From the NCBI GenBank assembly GCA_037447655.1, contig JBBHKE010003067.1:1-62000 (forward strand): a stretch of 62,000 bases of DNA. Reading direction: 5' to 3'. Below the pieces are notes generated by a model. It saw only the letters and a list, made by a program, of their open reading frames with translations, was not told the origin of the DNA and did no database searches. Of the stretch, positions 42,573 to 52,283 are shown one piece after another. Position 1 is the first letter of the stretch. Each line of letters begins with the position of its first letter. Made by a program: the position numbers and the translations under genes. This stretch comes from Zygnema cylindricum (Eukaryota; Streptophyta; Zygnematophyceae; Zygnematales; Zygnemataceae).

Positions 42573-43880
42573 TCAGGGAAACTGTAACTGCCGGATTATG
42601 TCATATGTTTCCTCGCGATACTCCTCGAACTCCTGGCGAAGGGCGTCGAGTTGATGTTGGAGCCGCTCGCATCGGGACCCAAGCAACGCAATATGATGAT
42701 CTGCCGCTGCCAACCGCCTCCGAGTAATTCGCTCCCGAACCTGATCCTCCCCTTCTTCGGGTACAACCTCGGGTAATTCGGGTTGTGGTGAAAGGACCGC
42801 CGTTGCAGGCTCCTCGGGTGCTGGAATTCGTGGATCTTCGGGTACGGCCACTGAGGGAACTTCCTTCGCTTCTTCGTCCGCCGGTTCCCACCGAGGTATT
42901 TTCCGCAATTTAAAGGACACGTGTTTCCTTGCAGCTCGGGCCCGCTGCAGAGCATTCTTTCGGGCCAGCTTGAGTGCCCGTACCTCAAGGGTGACCTCTT
43001 CCCTAGAGATGATGTCGTGGAGGGGGACATCCCACGGGTGGTAATGACGCCGCAACCCGGGAACATCAATCCTGTACCTGTAGTTATCCTCTACTACTTC
43101 CACAAACGGTAAGGTGTGAGGGTTTAGCTACACATAACCTTTATGATTATTTCCCAGGTCTTTTGTCCGTATGAAATTCCACGTTGGGTGTGACGGAACG
43201 TCCGCGGAAATACGGATAGGATCTCCAGGCTTCCCTATACGCCACTCCTCGGGCCACTCCGAGGGATTCCAATAAAAGCTTTTGGCGAAGCTAAAGGCGA
43301 GGTCCGGATGCCGAGTGTCGACCGAGAGAGGGAAGAGGTAGTCGGGAATTTGCTCCACCTGTTCACTTTCCTCCTCCGGACCTGCGTCTTTCCTCCTCCG
43401 GACATCTTCGGTTCCCTCGCAGGAGGAACACATCGTCGCTACTAGGGTACTGTGCCTCTGCCTTCTTTTCCGCGCTTTCAGACGACTGCTCGTCCGCGAT
43501 AACCTCCTTATTTGAGTTCCGCATCACCTCTAGATCTGAGGCCCGCTCCTCAATTGGCGGAGGCGTTGGTTCTCGTTGTGGTTCCTCCTCCTCCGACAGT
43601 TCATGATCTTCCTTATATTCCTGATCCCCTTCCCGGGTTGGGGGGTATTTGGGGTCTTGTGAGTTTTTTGACCCCTCCCCTCCACTAGTCTCTGCGGTCC
43701 TGCCTCGCTACTGGCGGTTTCCTTAGGTTCCGGCTCCACTTCCACCTCTCTTCGCCTGCTTGCTTCCACCATGGCCTCCGCCTCCCTGAACAATCTCTCG
43801 GGACAATTCACATCTCTTTGTCCCACTCGTACAAGTCTCCTCCTTTTCCGTGGTGGAGAGGACGACGACGCCATAGACCT
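42573..43880 (-). pseudogene. Accessory ORF downstream of chromodomain; NLS-like start, coiled-coil end; interrupted
   Basis: Between the chromodomain frame and LTR A lies coding-like sequence of about 435 codons. It starts near ATG 43874 with SSSSPPRKRRRLVRVG (basic, nuclear-signal-like) and continues through an acidic region. A Trp/Pro-rich block follows (FYWNPSEWPEEWRIG, 43128-43433). The last part (42573-43103) has a basic patch, a Pro/Glu-rich linker and a predicted coiled coil (LQHQLDALRQEFEEYREE). It is broken by a TAG at 43128-43130 and by shifts near 43530-43660 and 43433. No membrane segment is seen. The C-terminal part is duplicated at 41001-41430. The function is unknown and I recognise no domain. 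Confidence 0.5.
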
Positions 43881-45043
43881 GTTGAACAAGACAATTCCGG
43901 TAATTCCAGAAGCGAAGGTAAACTGACTGTGCGGAGAGAAGCAATTTCCAAGCTGCCGAGGCTAGGTTGGTCGCGAGGGCGGATGGTTGCTTTATCCACG
44001 GGGGTTGAGGGTTTCACTGTTGGACTTTTTGAAGCGTCACAGCGTGCCAGGGTACCGCAGCGTCCAACATTTATAAAATTGCGCTGCTGCGGCGAAACTG
44101 AGGGTTCGTCGTTACCCACATAGTGAAATACAATTGCGCCGTTGCGATTTCCTGTCAGCTGAGCGGTGGTGCTGTGATCCTCTGACGGCATCGTAACCAT
44201 GTTGCGCTGCGGTGGTTGCGCTACCCCAGCGCTGCGGTGTGGTAACATCGCCGCTGCGTTCCTTCGCCGTGTCCCCAAGATAACTGCAATGGTTACGACA
44301 CTGCGATTCGCTCCTTTATTGCGGTCGTTGCAACTGCCCGTTCGGTAAAGCCAAGTGTCCTCACTCAGCAGAAACCGGCGCAGCAACTCCGCAGAATGCA
44401 GATCCTCCTCGTTCACCCAAGAGTCGTCCTCAGCACCATAGCCTTTCCAACGCACCAAATATTCGCTGGAGTTGGAATTTCGAGAGCGGCGTGACTGAAG
44501 GATCTCTTCTACCTCATACTCGTCCGAGGTTCCCCGAACGGTTGGTAAAAGAGCATTCCGTCGTCGATTAGGGAACACTGATTCAGGATCGTGGAATGGT
44601 TTAAGAAGAGAAAAATGGAAAACATTGTGGATATGCCAGTCCGTCGAGATATCCAACCTGTAAGCCACGTCGCCCACACGCGAAAGAATTGTGAACGGGC
44701 GCGTGAACTTCGGTGCTAACTTCTTAGAGAGGGCACCCTGCAAGGAGAGGTTTGTCATATTAAGGCGAACCATGTCCCCCACCATAAAGACGGTGTCCTT
44801 CCGGTGAGCGTTTGCCTGCGACTTTTTACGATCCTTTGCCGTTTGGAGCGCCTTGGCCGCCTTTTCCAAGTTTCCTTGCAGCGTTGATGCAAAGTCCAGA
44901 GCTGCCGGCGTTTGGCAGTCTACTACTATTAGTTTTGGGGAAGAGTGGGTTGTCGTCCATTGAGAGAAAATGGCGTAGCATTCGTCGACGAGTGTACAAC
45001 ACTGTTGTATGCTACCTCGATCGCTGTTAAATGGTCCACCCAA
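43808..45043 (-). CDS. Chromovirus integrase C-terminus with chromodomain
   Basis: A 411-residue frame. Up to about residue 60 it overlaps the integrase frame in a different phase. Residues about 85-150 form the GPF/Y-type integrase tail (DMVRLNMTNL, KKLAPKFTRPFTILSRVG, VFHFSLLKPF). Residues about 175-224 are a chromodomain: EYEVEEIL, YLVRWKGYGAEDDSWVNEEDL. The aromatic cage positions Tyr 176, Trp 199 and Tyr 202 are all present, so H3K9-methyl binding is plausible. The last 185 residues are unrecognised and may be out-of-phase readthrough. The accessory ORF starts inside its 3' end in another phase. Confidence 0.8.
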   Translation of the reverse strand: MGGPFNSDRGSIQQCCTLVDECYAIFSQWTTTHSSPKLIVVDCQTPAALDFASTLQGNLEKAAKALQTAKDRKKSQANAHRKDTVFMVGDMVRLNMTNLSLQGALSKKLAPKFTRPFTILSRVGDVAYRLDISTDWHIHNVFHFSLLKPFHDPESVFPNRRRNALLPTVRGTSDEYEVEEILQSRRSRNSNSSEYLVRWKGYGAEDDSWVNEEDLHSAELLRRFLLSEDTWLYRTGSCNDRNKGANRSVVTIAVILGTRRRNAAAMLPHRSAGVAQPPQRNMVTMPSEDHSTTAQLTGNRNGAIVFHYVGNDEPSVSPQQRNFINVGRCGTLARCDASKSPTVKPSTPVDKATIRPRDQPSLGSLEIASLRTVSLPSLLELPELSCSTGLWRRRPLHHGKGGDLYEWDKEM

Positions 45044-45843
45044 TCCGTTTGGTGCACCGAGACATAAGCCCGCAACGCTTCCTCCAAATTTCGATTCACC
45101 CTTTCAGTCTGACCATCAGTTTGAGGGTGGTAGGCTGTGGACATGGCCAGCTGCGTGCCACATAACGCAAACAGATTTTGCCAAAAGTGGCTCACGAATT
45201 TACGATCGCGGTCTCCGACGATCCTTTTCGGAAGTTCGTGATGGCGGAATATTTCCCGAAAGAATAAGTCTGCGATATCTCGTGCAGTAGCCGTGGTGGA
45301 CTTGGGTAAAAAATGTGCCATTTTCGTCAAGTAATCCACAACGACGAAGATTGAGTCGTAGCCCTCCTTAGTCAGTGGAAGAACCACGATGAAATCCATC
45401 GAAATCGCCTCCCAAGGAACAGATGGTATCAGAAGGGGTTGTAATAGACCATGTTGCCCTGAATCCGTTTTGTTCCTATTACATGAGTCACACGTCCGGA
45501 CATATTCTGCAATGTCTCGAGTCATGTTTGGCCAGTAATACGCCTCAGCGACACGTGCGGTTGTTTTATCCCGCCCAAAATGTCCACTGAGCGGCTCGTC
45601 GTGACTCAATTGAAGAATCGTGTGACGGAGTTCCGTGTTTGTTGGCACATAAAGCCGTGTTGTCTTACTTGGTCTGTACCGCCACATACCATTGGCTGTT
45701 CGAACGAGTACCTTCCGTTTAATGAGTTCCTTTAGTGAATCATCGTCGTCGTAGGCGGCTTTTATCCGACTTAACCACTGTTCGTCCACCTGCACCGTAC
45801 TGGNNNNNNNNNNCAGAGCATGTATAACTTCGAAGGTGAACAT
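44929..45843 (-). CDS. Chromovirus integrase core (Ty3/gypsy), interrupted by assembly gap
   Basis: Contains the His-His-Cys-Cys finger (H81, H88, C118, C121) and the catalytic triad Asp 150 (AISMDFIVVLP), Asp 211 (VGDRDRKF) and Glu 247 (QTDGQTERVN), with 35 residues between the last two. It ends at the NGRQPTLPQN block, where a one-base lesion near 44935 shifts to the chromodomain frame. Ten Ns at 45804-45813 interrupt the N-terminal side. RT and RNase H, expected beyond it, are absent, so either the element is truncated or the gap hides it. Confidence 0.88.
   Translation of the reverse strand: MFTFEVIHALXXXXSTVQVDEQWLSRIKAAYDDDDSLKELIKRKVLVRTANGMWRYRPSKTTRLYVPTNTELRHTILQLSHDEPLSGHFGRDKTTARVAEAYYWPNMTRDIAEYVRTCDSCNRNKTDSGQHGLLQPLLIPSVPWEAISMDFIVVLPLTKEGYDSIFVVVDYLTKMAHFLPKSTTATARDIADLFFREIFRHHELPKRIVGDRDRKFVSHFWQNLFALCGTQLAMSTAYHPQTDGQTERVNRNLEEALRAYVSVHQTDWVDHLTAIEVAYNSVVHSSTNATPFSLNGRQPTLPQN
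45804..45813. other. Assembly gap (10 N)
   Basis: Ten ambiguous bases inside a retrotransposon pol region. The true size of the missing sequence is unknown. The sequence to the right (45814 onward) shows no RT similarity, so contig order or completeness here is uncertain. Confidence 0.95.
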
Positions 45844-46160
45844 TTAAACTGGTTCAGGTGTTTAGAGGGGAAGTGTCGGAAGTCAAGATTTGCAGGCTTT
45901 GTTTAACTGGTTATCTGCGATGTGATACTTAGCAATAATCGGAATACATGAGATATAGTTGTGGGGTTTTAAAACTGTAACTATGGAACTTATCTTGTTT
46001 AATGTGATAAATTCCTGCACCTGGTATTAGACGGTGCAGAGGACCGTTATCCGCTAACTTTTTTGTTCTTTCAAGTTGTTGTACCGTAACGTTTGTGTAC
46101 GGTAAGTTCTCTATACGAAAACGTTTCCGTTAAATGACGTTATTCACGGTCATGTTACAG
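45844..46160. other. Non-coding stretch after the gap
   Basis: No gene or recognisable repeat boundary seen. Confidence 0.4.
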
Positions 46161-46162
46161 TA

Positions 46163-46359
46163 CACCACGAATCGTTATTAGATTATAGAAATTATTAGAG
46201 TAAAGAAAAAAAACGTCATTCATTCTAATTTAGTGCCAGGAGACGTGGCAGATTATGGTCCACGTCCTTAAATAGTGTAATTTGTTCTATTCAAGGTATC
46301 AATGTCAAAATTTTGGGGTGTTGATATAGAGTACATAAGGCTAATAACGATTCATAGTG
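46163..46359. mobile_element. MITE, TA-type family, 197 bp
   Basis: Left end (TA)CACCACGAATCGTTATTAG and right end CTAATAACGATTCATAGTG(TA) are imperfect terminal inverted repeats flanked by TA (46161-46162, 46360-46361). No coding capacity. Confidence 0.7.
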
Positions 46360-46563
46360 TAGCGTCTATTGGTCAATTTGTTTCGGACGTTTAGAACTGA
46401 AGGCTGTGAAGGGGAGATTTGTGGACTTGGTCAAATTTACAAGTGGAAGCTTCAATATGTACGAGACCTAAAGTTTTACACAAAAAAAGTACACGATCTA
46501 CTGTCCGGAAATTCAACGGACATCACCATAAGGATTGATGTGTATCTCATCATCCAGACGGAT

Positions 46564-47060
46564 CATAGTTCAAAAGTAGGCGTTTTTATGGTAGGCCGGC
46601 GAGGCGCACAAAGCACAAAACTCGCGCAGAGAGCATCTGTATGTGTCGTTGTACGCACCAATATGACGTCACGAATCGGCATATGATCATAGAAAGCGCC
46701 GCAGCATTTAAAATTTGACAAAGTGCACAGGGGGATGTTGTGAGCTTTCGTGATCTTCTTACATCGCTACCTTGATCAACGACCGTCCGATCGTCCAAAT
46801 CTGACGGTTTAAATTAAAAAAACCTCAAAACTCGCAGATTTTATTTTTTCGTCCGAATGTTTTTCAAAATTTAGACATGACGTTTAATTCTCTATCGATC
46901 GATGTGCAACTCAACCCTGTTACTATTTTTTTTCATTTTGCGACCAAAACAATATGGGTCTTAAGGTCATATTGTATGTTTTACATACAATAAGCATATT
47001 GTATGTTTTATATAAAATAGGCATATTGTATGGGCCTAATTTCACCTACTTTTGAACTAT
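46564..47060. mobile_element. MITE, hAT-type family, about 497 bp
   Basis: The ends are CATAGTTCAAAAGTAGGCG and CACCTACTTTTGAACTAT. It is flanked by AGACGGAT and AAACGGAT (7 of 8 identical), consistent with an 8-bp target duplication. The interior contains the family's CATATTGTATG palindromes and a CGACCGTCCGATCGTC block. Confidence 0.7.
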
Positions 47061-47363
47061 AAACGGATAAGTGCGCATTACGCTTAAAATTAGAGAGACC
47101 GGGCGGTTTCTGTTGATCTAGGATTAAAAGGAATTTCAACGTCATCAGCAGGTAATACTGACCTTACGTCAGGAGGTCAACGGATGTTATGGAAAACGGA
47201 GCGTCTGTACTCCAATCATTTCAAAGGACACGAGTCGCCATCCACAGATATCCGAAAGAATCGGGCGGCATTTAACAGATCCGAAAAATCCGGAGTGTCA
47301 CAGAACTATCGCGTCAATCGGACCGCTCGATCTTATCAATTGACGGCTACAAGTATTACTGAT

Positions 47364-47958
47364 CATAGTTCAAAAGTAGGCGTTTTATGGTAGGCCTTAA
47401 GTAGGCGCACAAAACTTGGCACAAAACTCGCCTAGAGTAGGCATGCTGTACGTGTGTGCGTTGTGCACACTCTTTTAAAAACGTACGAATATGACGTATC
47501 ATCATAGCACACCGCACGCCGCCGGACGAATTTTTATAGCGAACTGACACACGGCGTTGGATAACACTCCATGGGAAAAAAAAACCCGGAAAAAAAAACG
47601 CGGACGTAACTCTTATCGTAAGTTGTGTTATGGGCTTTTCATGTGATCTTCTTAGATCGCTACTTTCATCAGCGACCGTCCGATCGTCTAAATCTGACGG
47701 TTTAATTTAAAAATACCTCATAACTCAAGGGAAAAAAAAATGTCCGAATGATTTTCAAAATTTAGACATGACGTTTAATTCTCCATCGATCGATGTGCAA
47801 CTCAACCCTGTTACTATTTTTTTTCATTTTGCGACCAATACAATATAGGTCTTAAGGCCATATTGTATGTTTTGCGTACAATAGTTATATTGTATGGGCC
47901 TACTTTCACCTACTTTTTAACTATGTATGGGCCTACTTTCACCTACTTTTTAACTATG
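47364..47958. mobile_element. MITE, hAT-type family, about 595 bp
   Basis: Starts CATAGTTCAAAAGTAGGCG and ends CACCTACTTTTTAACTATG. The last 31 bp are duplicated in tandem (to 47927 and again to 47958). The flanks TTACTGAT and TCACTAAT match at 6 of 8 positions. Confidence 0.65.
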
Positions 47959-47969
47959 TCACTAATACA

Positions 47970-49505
47970 ACTACTCGATCACAATGACGTAAAAAAATCG
48001 TGTCCGATATAGAGTAGAATGTTGGTGCTGCCATTGTAAATAGTTAGATTGTCTTTAGTGCATATATTTTAGTATGGACTGATCAAATTATTTATTATAC
48101 TAAAAATTCGTTGAGATTCTCCAAACTTCTTGGCGAAATTTACCACCGTCCGTTTTCAATTTTCGACGCAAACGCCCCTTGTTTCCAGTGTCTGGCTAGT
48201 CTCTTCCGACTGTCCTCAGAAGAACACTTAGCGCTTACTGGATGCGTGTATTGGTCCACTTGTAAAGTCGAAGTCGATCCACGAAGGACGTGGAGTTATA
48301 AAGTTACATGTGGCAAATGGCTTGTACCTCTGACATCAAAGCCACCCTGTTCGACGACAAAAAAATATTGGTTGTAGGACATCCTGTGAGGTCTCCTTCA
48401 TAAATGAGCGATAGAGCGATAATACATTCACGTACAAATGGTACATTCTTGGACATTTGTACAAACTTTAGTTTTGCAACAGTTTTCGTGGCCGTTGGTA
48501 CGATAACAACCCTATGAACGTTCAGATTGTACATTAGCGTGTCGCTACTAGATATTTTAATCGGCGTCTACCCGTACACATACACAGCTGCGATTTTGTC
48601 ATTTTGGAAATGATGATGCTCAACAGGATCCTACGTGGTACCAATCGCAATCTAACACCTCATTCACTGGCACGACCTGATGGAAGGGTGTTTCAAATAT
48701 TATTGCCAGTAAACATGTTCGTACGATTATTGGGAACGTCTTATGGAAGGTTACCCTAAGGGGGGTTTGAGGAATTTTAGGGTACATTCTCGTGCATTCT
48801 CATATATTTTTGTTAATCAACCAACTTTTATTCGTACAGTGTATGTATATTTTCGTACTTGTGACGGTTATTATTTTGAGATTTTTATGGTACATTTTCG
48901 TACGTTTCCGTATATTTCAGCTATCCAGACTTCATATTTCGTACATATACGTACAACGTCCGTATATTTCAGTACTTTTAGGGTTAAAGGGTGGATGTTA
49001 GGGTGTTTAGGGTACTTCCCGTGCATTTCGTACATTACGGTAAATTACAGCACAACTGCCTTACATTATCCGTACTCTTAGGCTTTTAGGGTGCACCTTT
49101 CGTTCAATGACGTACATTTCTATTTGTTTTTCGTACGTTGTAGGATTTTTTTAAGGACTTTTTAGAGTTAAGGGGACGGTTTCCGTACGTTTTTCTACAT
49201 CGTACAGCGAAAAACTAACAAACGGTATGAAAGTAACGAATATTACGTAAAATCGTAAAATAGTCGAAATCCGTACGAATTGGACAACTCTTCAAGGAAC
49301 GCAAAAGCCGTACTTTTGGATGGAAGGCAAAAACCGAACTTCTTCTGGCAGGAAGGCAAAAACTGTACTTCTTTTCGGCAAAGATTTTCCGGTCACCTTG
49401 CCCGATGGCATGTAACTTTGGCGAATTTATAAAATTTTAGAAGTAGTTCATTGTCGCAAATGTGTATCGTCCAGGTGTAGCGATTCGACGGGTTATGTCA
49501 TATGT
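47970..49505. other. Non-coding stretch with GTAC-rich quasi-periodic part
   Basis: From about 48780 to 49150 the words TTTCGTAC, TCCGTA and GTACATT recur every 10-40 bp without a fixed unit. There is no gene. Short frames (for example 48111-48377) lack supporting features. Confidence 0.45.
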
Positions 49506-49938
49506 GATGGTGAACTCACCTCCGTGAGGCAAAGGTCGCAAACGGTCAACTGAAACCGTGACCGACCGTTAACCGACCGCCCGCGCCGGATCCGGAACGG
49601 ATTCGATTGCCAAATTTTAGGGGTCGGGCGGTTATGGTCGGTTGATTCACCAAGAAAAAAAAAACGGTCGGTTACGGTCGGTTAACAAAAAAACCAAAAA
49701 AAATGAAAATTTTGTACTGTCCATATAATCCAACATTCTTGTACTCTGTACTATTTGGCATCGTGGAAGTACGTGACATCATGATTAGCGTCGCAAATCT
49801 GACACGGTACTGTAGTAAGCTATTTATTTCGGAAATCAATGGGAACGCGACAGAGCGTCGCAAATGTGACACGGTAGTGCAATATTCATTTCGCAAATCT
49901 TAGGCAACGGGACAAAGCGTCGCAAATCTGACACGGTA

Positions 49939-50440
49939 AACCGCGAATCGTTATTAGAGTAAATTACTTTAATTCGGTCGCTCGAAATTTCGACTCTATC
50001 ACATCAAATAGAGTAAATGATTCTAATTTTTTCATTATACTATTTAAGGTAAGGTTTAATTAGCGTTTTTAATTCTAATATATGTTCGTTTTAAATAGTG
50101 TGGAGTACGGATGACGTCCGTCCGTGCAAAATTGTACTTTTATAAATAAAAAAGTACAAATAATGATTTAATACAAGCCATTATCACGTAACTGCGTTTT
50201 AACAATCCGCGTAGTGCAAACGTCATAGTGACGATAAACTGTACGTTTTGTCAGATTCCGTACGAATACCTTATTTACACTAGAGGATATTAACTTGTCA
50301 AATTAGAGTACACCTCATAAATTAGAGTAAATTCCTTTCTGAAACAGTTATATCACATAAATTAGAGTAAATTACTCTAATTATTTTTTTTCTCTTTTTT
50401 TACTCTAATTTTTTCATTACTCTAATTACGATGCGCGGTG
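49939..50440. mobile_element. MITE 1, TA-type family, about 502 bp
   Basis: Left end (TA)AACCGCGAATCGTTATTAG, right end TAATTACGATGCGCGGTG(TA). Interior AT-rich with TAGAGTAAATTACT words near both ends and a GTACGG...CCGTACAAAA segment. TA flanks at 49937-49938 and 50441-50442. Confidence 0.75.
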
Positions 50441-50450
50441 TAGTATACTA

Positions 50451-50938
50451 CACCGCCAATCGTTATTAGCGTTTAAGTTTTTTTAGCGTATAAATATAAT
50501 TACCGTGGTGTACGCTATTTAAGAATTTGAAAATTTTGGAAAAAATCATATATTCTAATTGTTTGGTTATGGTAATTTGGATCTTTGAAAAAAGAAATGT
50601 CGGTCGCAAACATGCTTACACTAATACAGGTCTCCGTACAAAATCTGACAAATCGTACACAAATCGTACATTCACGCGGTCGAAACGCGGCTGTCGGACG
50701 AATATGTGCGAGCGGGATTTTTTACGACCCGGTTTTTTTTCCTTTTTAGAACGCACATTCTCATGCGTCCGTGGTTACTAAAACTAATTTATTGTAATTT
50801 TTAACTTAAAAAGTTACATTTATGTACGGTCTGACACTGACCGTACATTACTCTATTTAAGAGACAATGTACTGAAAATAACCCTAAATAGAATAAAGAA
50901 AAAAACAGAATGAACTACACTAATAACGATTGGCGGTG
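50451..50938. mobile_element. MITE 2, TA-type family, 488 bp
   Basis: Ends (TA)CACCGCCAATCGTTATTAG and CTAATAACGATTGGCGGTG(TA) are perfect inverted repeats over about 19 bp. TA flanks at 50449-50450 and 50939-50940. The interior is an inverted relative of MITE 3, sharing for example ATTCTCATGCGTCCGTGGTT. Confidence 0.85.
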
Positions 50939-50994
50939 TATTCATTTCGCAAATCAAAGGGAACGCGACAAAGCGTCGCAAATCTGACACGGTA

Positions 50995-51522
50995 CACCGT
51001 GAATCGGTATTGGCGTAATGGACGCTATTTAAGGTACCTTTTTTTTCCCCCAAATTCTTAAACAACATAGATTATTCTGTTTTTTCTTTTACGCCATTTC
51101 CAATTTTTATCATCTAAATAGAGTGTTGTACGGTTGGTGTCAGACCGTACAAAAATGTACCTTTTTAAGCGAGAAAGTATAATTAATGGGGTTTAGTAAC
51201 CACGGACGCATGAGAATATGCGCTCTTAAAAGGGGATGCAATCGGGTTGTCAAAAATCACGTTCTCACATATTCGTCCGGTAGCCGCGTTTCGACTGTGT
51301 GAACGTACGATATGTGTACGATTTGTCAGATTTTGAACAGATCCTATATTAGTGTAAACAAGTTTGGGGCGGGTGTTTAATTTTTTTGAAATCCAAATTA
51401 GTATAAGTAAATATCCAGTATGTATGCTTTTTTTGAAAAAATCCAAATTATCAATTAGCGTAAATAACGGTAATTGTTCCTACACGCTAAAGAAACCTTT
51501 ACGCGAATAACGATTCACGGTG
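50995..51522. mobile_element. MITE 3, TA-type family, 528 bp
   Basis: Ends (TA)CACCGTGAATCGGTATTGG and GAATAACGATTCACGGTG(TA), with TA flanks at 50993-50994 and 51523-51524. The interior (51180-51420) is the reverse complement of MITE 2 interior sequence, so the two lie in opposite orientation. Confidence 0.85.
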
Positions 51523-51879
51523 TATTCATTTCGCAAATCAAAGGGAACGCGACAAAGCGTCGCAAATCTGACACGGTAGTACACTATTCATTTCGCAAAT
51601 CTTAGGGAACGCGACAAATAGTAATTATTGGCTTATTCCGTCGTACATTGATTAATTTTGTACTTTTTCGGTTACCGGCGGGCAAGGTTAGTCGCGAAAA
51701 ATCAAGATTCGGTTAATTTTTTTTTTCGTAAACGACGGTGGGTTAACGGTTAACAATTTTGGAGCGTGACAAAACTCGGTCGGGCGTCGGTTACTCAGAT
51801 TTTGAAAAAAAAAACGGTCGGTTTCGGGTATGATTTTTTTTTACTTTTGCGACCTCTCCCGTGAGGCGGGTCCACCATT

Positions 51880-52283
51880 TCATACGCGGATGGCGCGACT
51901 GCTTCGCGGATGAAGGCCAAAATATAATCGGACGATATTTGTTTTCTCCCGTATCCTTGGAGTATCGTAATCTTTTTTTCTGTAATGTTGTTTTCAAAAA
52001 ATCACGAAAAAACTGTACGGCATGGTACGAGCAAGTACAAATTTTTGTAATAAACCTCACTTTTCTTCTGATGCAACTACGCCCTCAATCTATTCGATAA
52101 TCTACTCAATACTGTAGTTTAGATATTTCATTCTACATATTATTATCCGGAGTTCAAGCTTTCGCCTTTTGGTCTTTTTCAGGTTTCTAATCGTCCCTGT
52201 TGTCAATATTCTCTTTCACGTTTTATTTTCCTTTCTGGAGAAGGTGGCAGCAGGGGCAGCCAGCAATAATCCGACAACAAATA
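51880..52283. other. Upstream region of the mTERF gene
   Basis: No other gene is seen. It should hold the mTERF promoter and 5' untranslated region. A TTTTTCAG acceptor-like string at 52175-52182 leaves open a 5' non-coding exon. A TAA in frame at 52188 argues against coding sequence there. Confidence 0.4.

Larger units (their letters stand above)
40485..43049 (-). mobile_element. Chromovirus-derived LTR-gag-LTR unit with internal deletion
   Basis: Read on the minus strand: LTR A (42527-42057), primer site (42055-42044), gag (42021-41480), then the C-terminal part of the accessory ORF, a polypurine tract and LTR B (40955-40485). The region from gag to the accessory ORF (protease, RT, RNase H, integrase, chromodomain) is deleted. 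40485-41478 and 42057-43049 are near-identical copies of about 993 bp. LTR A also serves as the 3' LTR of the pol segment at 43-45.8 kb, so the elements are in tandem and share an LTR. Confidence 0.75.
49787..51615. repeat. Satellite of about 52-68 bp units interrupted by MITEs
   Basis: The unit (TA)TTCATTTCGCAAATC...GGGAACGCGACAAAGCGTCGC...AATCTGACACGG occurs at 49809-49876, 49877-49936, 50941-50992 and 51525-51576. Partial copies are at 49787-49808 and 51584-51615. A GCGAC/GTCGC hairpin lies in each unit. MITEs interrupt it at the terminal GACACGG-TA junction. Confidence 0.8.
49508..51873. mobile_element. Candidate larger TIR element enclosing a MITE cluster
   Basis: 49508-49585 and 51790-51873 are imperfect inverted repeats. 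Left: GGTGAACTCACCTC, then GGTCGCAAA, then ACCGACCG words. Right (reverse complement): GGTGGACCCGCCTC, then GGTCGCAAA, then ACCGACCG words. Subterminal CGGTCGGTTA-type repeats occur at both ends (49640-49685 and 51720-51830). The interior carries no transposase and is mostly a satellite plus three MITEs. Superfamily and target duplication are undetermined. Confidence 0.45.

Noticed and set aside
42596-43069. Overlapping 96-157 codon frames in alternative phases of the duplicated chromovirus segment (also 41024-41458)
   Set aside because: They are out-of-phase shadows of the accessory ORF. The identical proteins at both places only reflect the duplication.
49640-49700. CGGTCGGTTA repeats as an operator array
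   Set aside because: The same words occur in inverted orientation at the other end of the 49.5-51.9 kb block, so subterminal transposon repeats explain them better.
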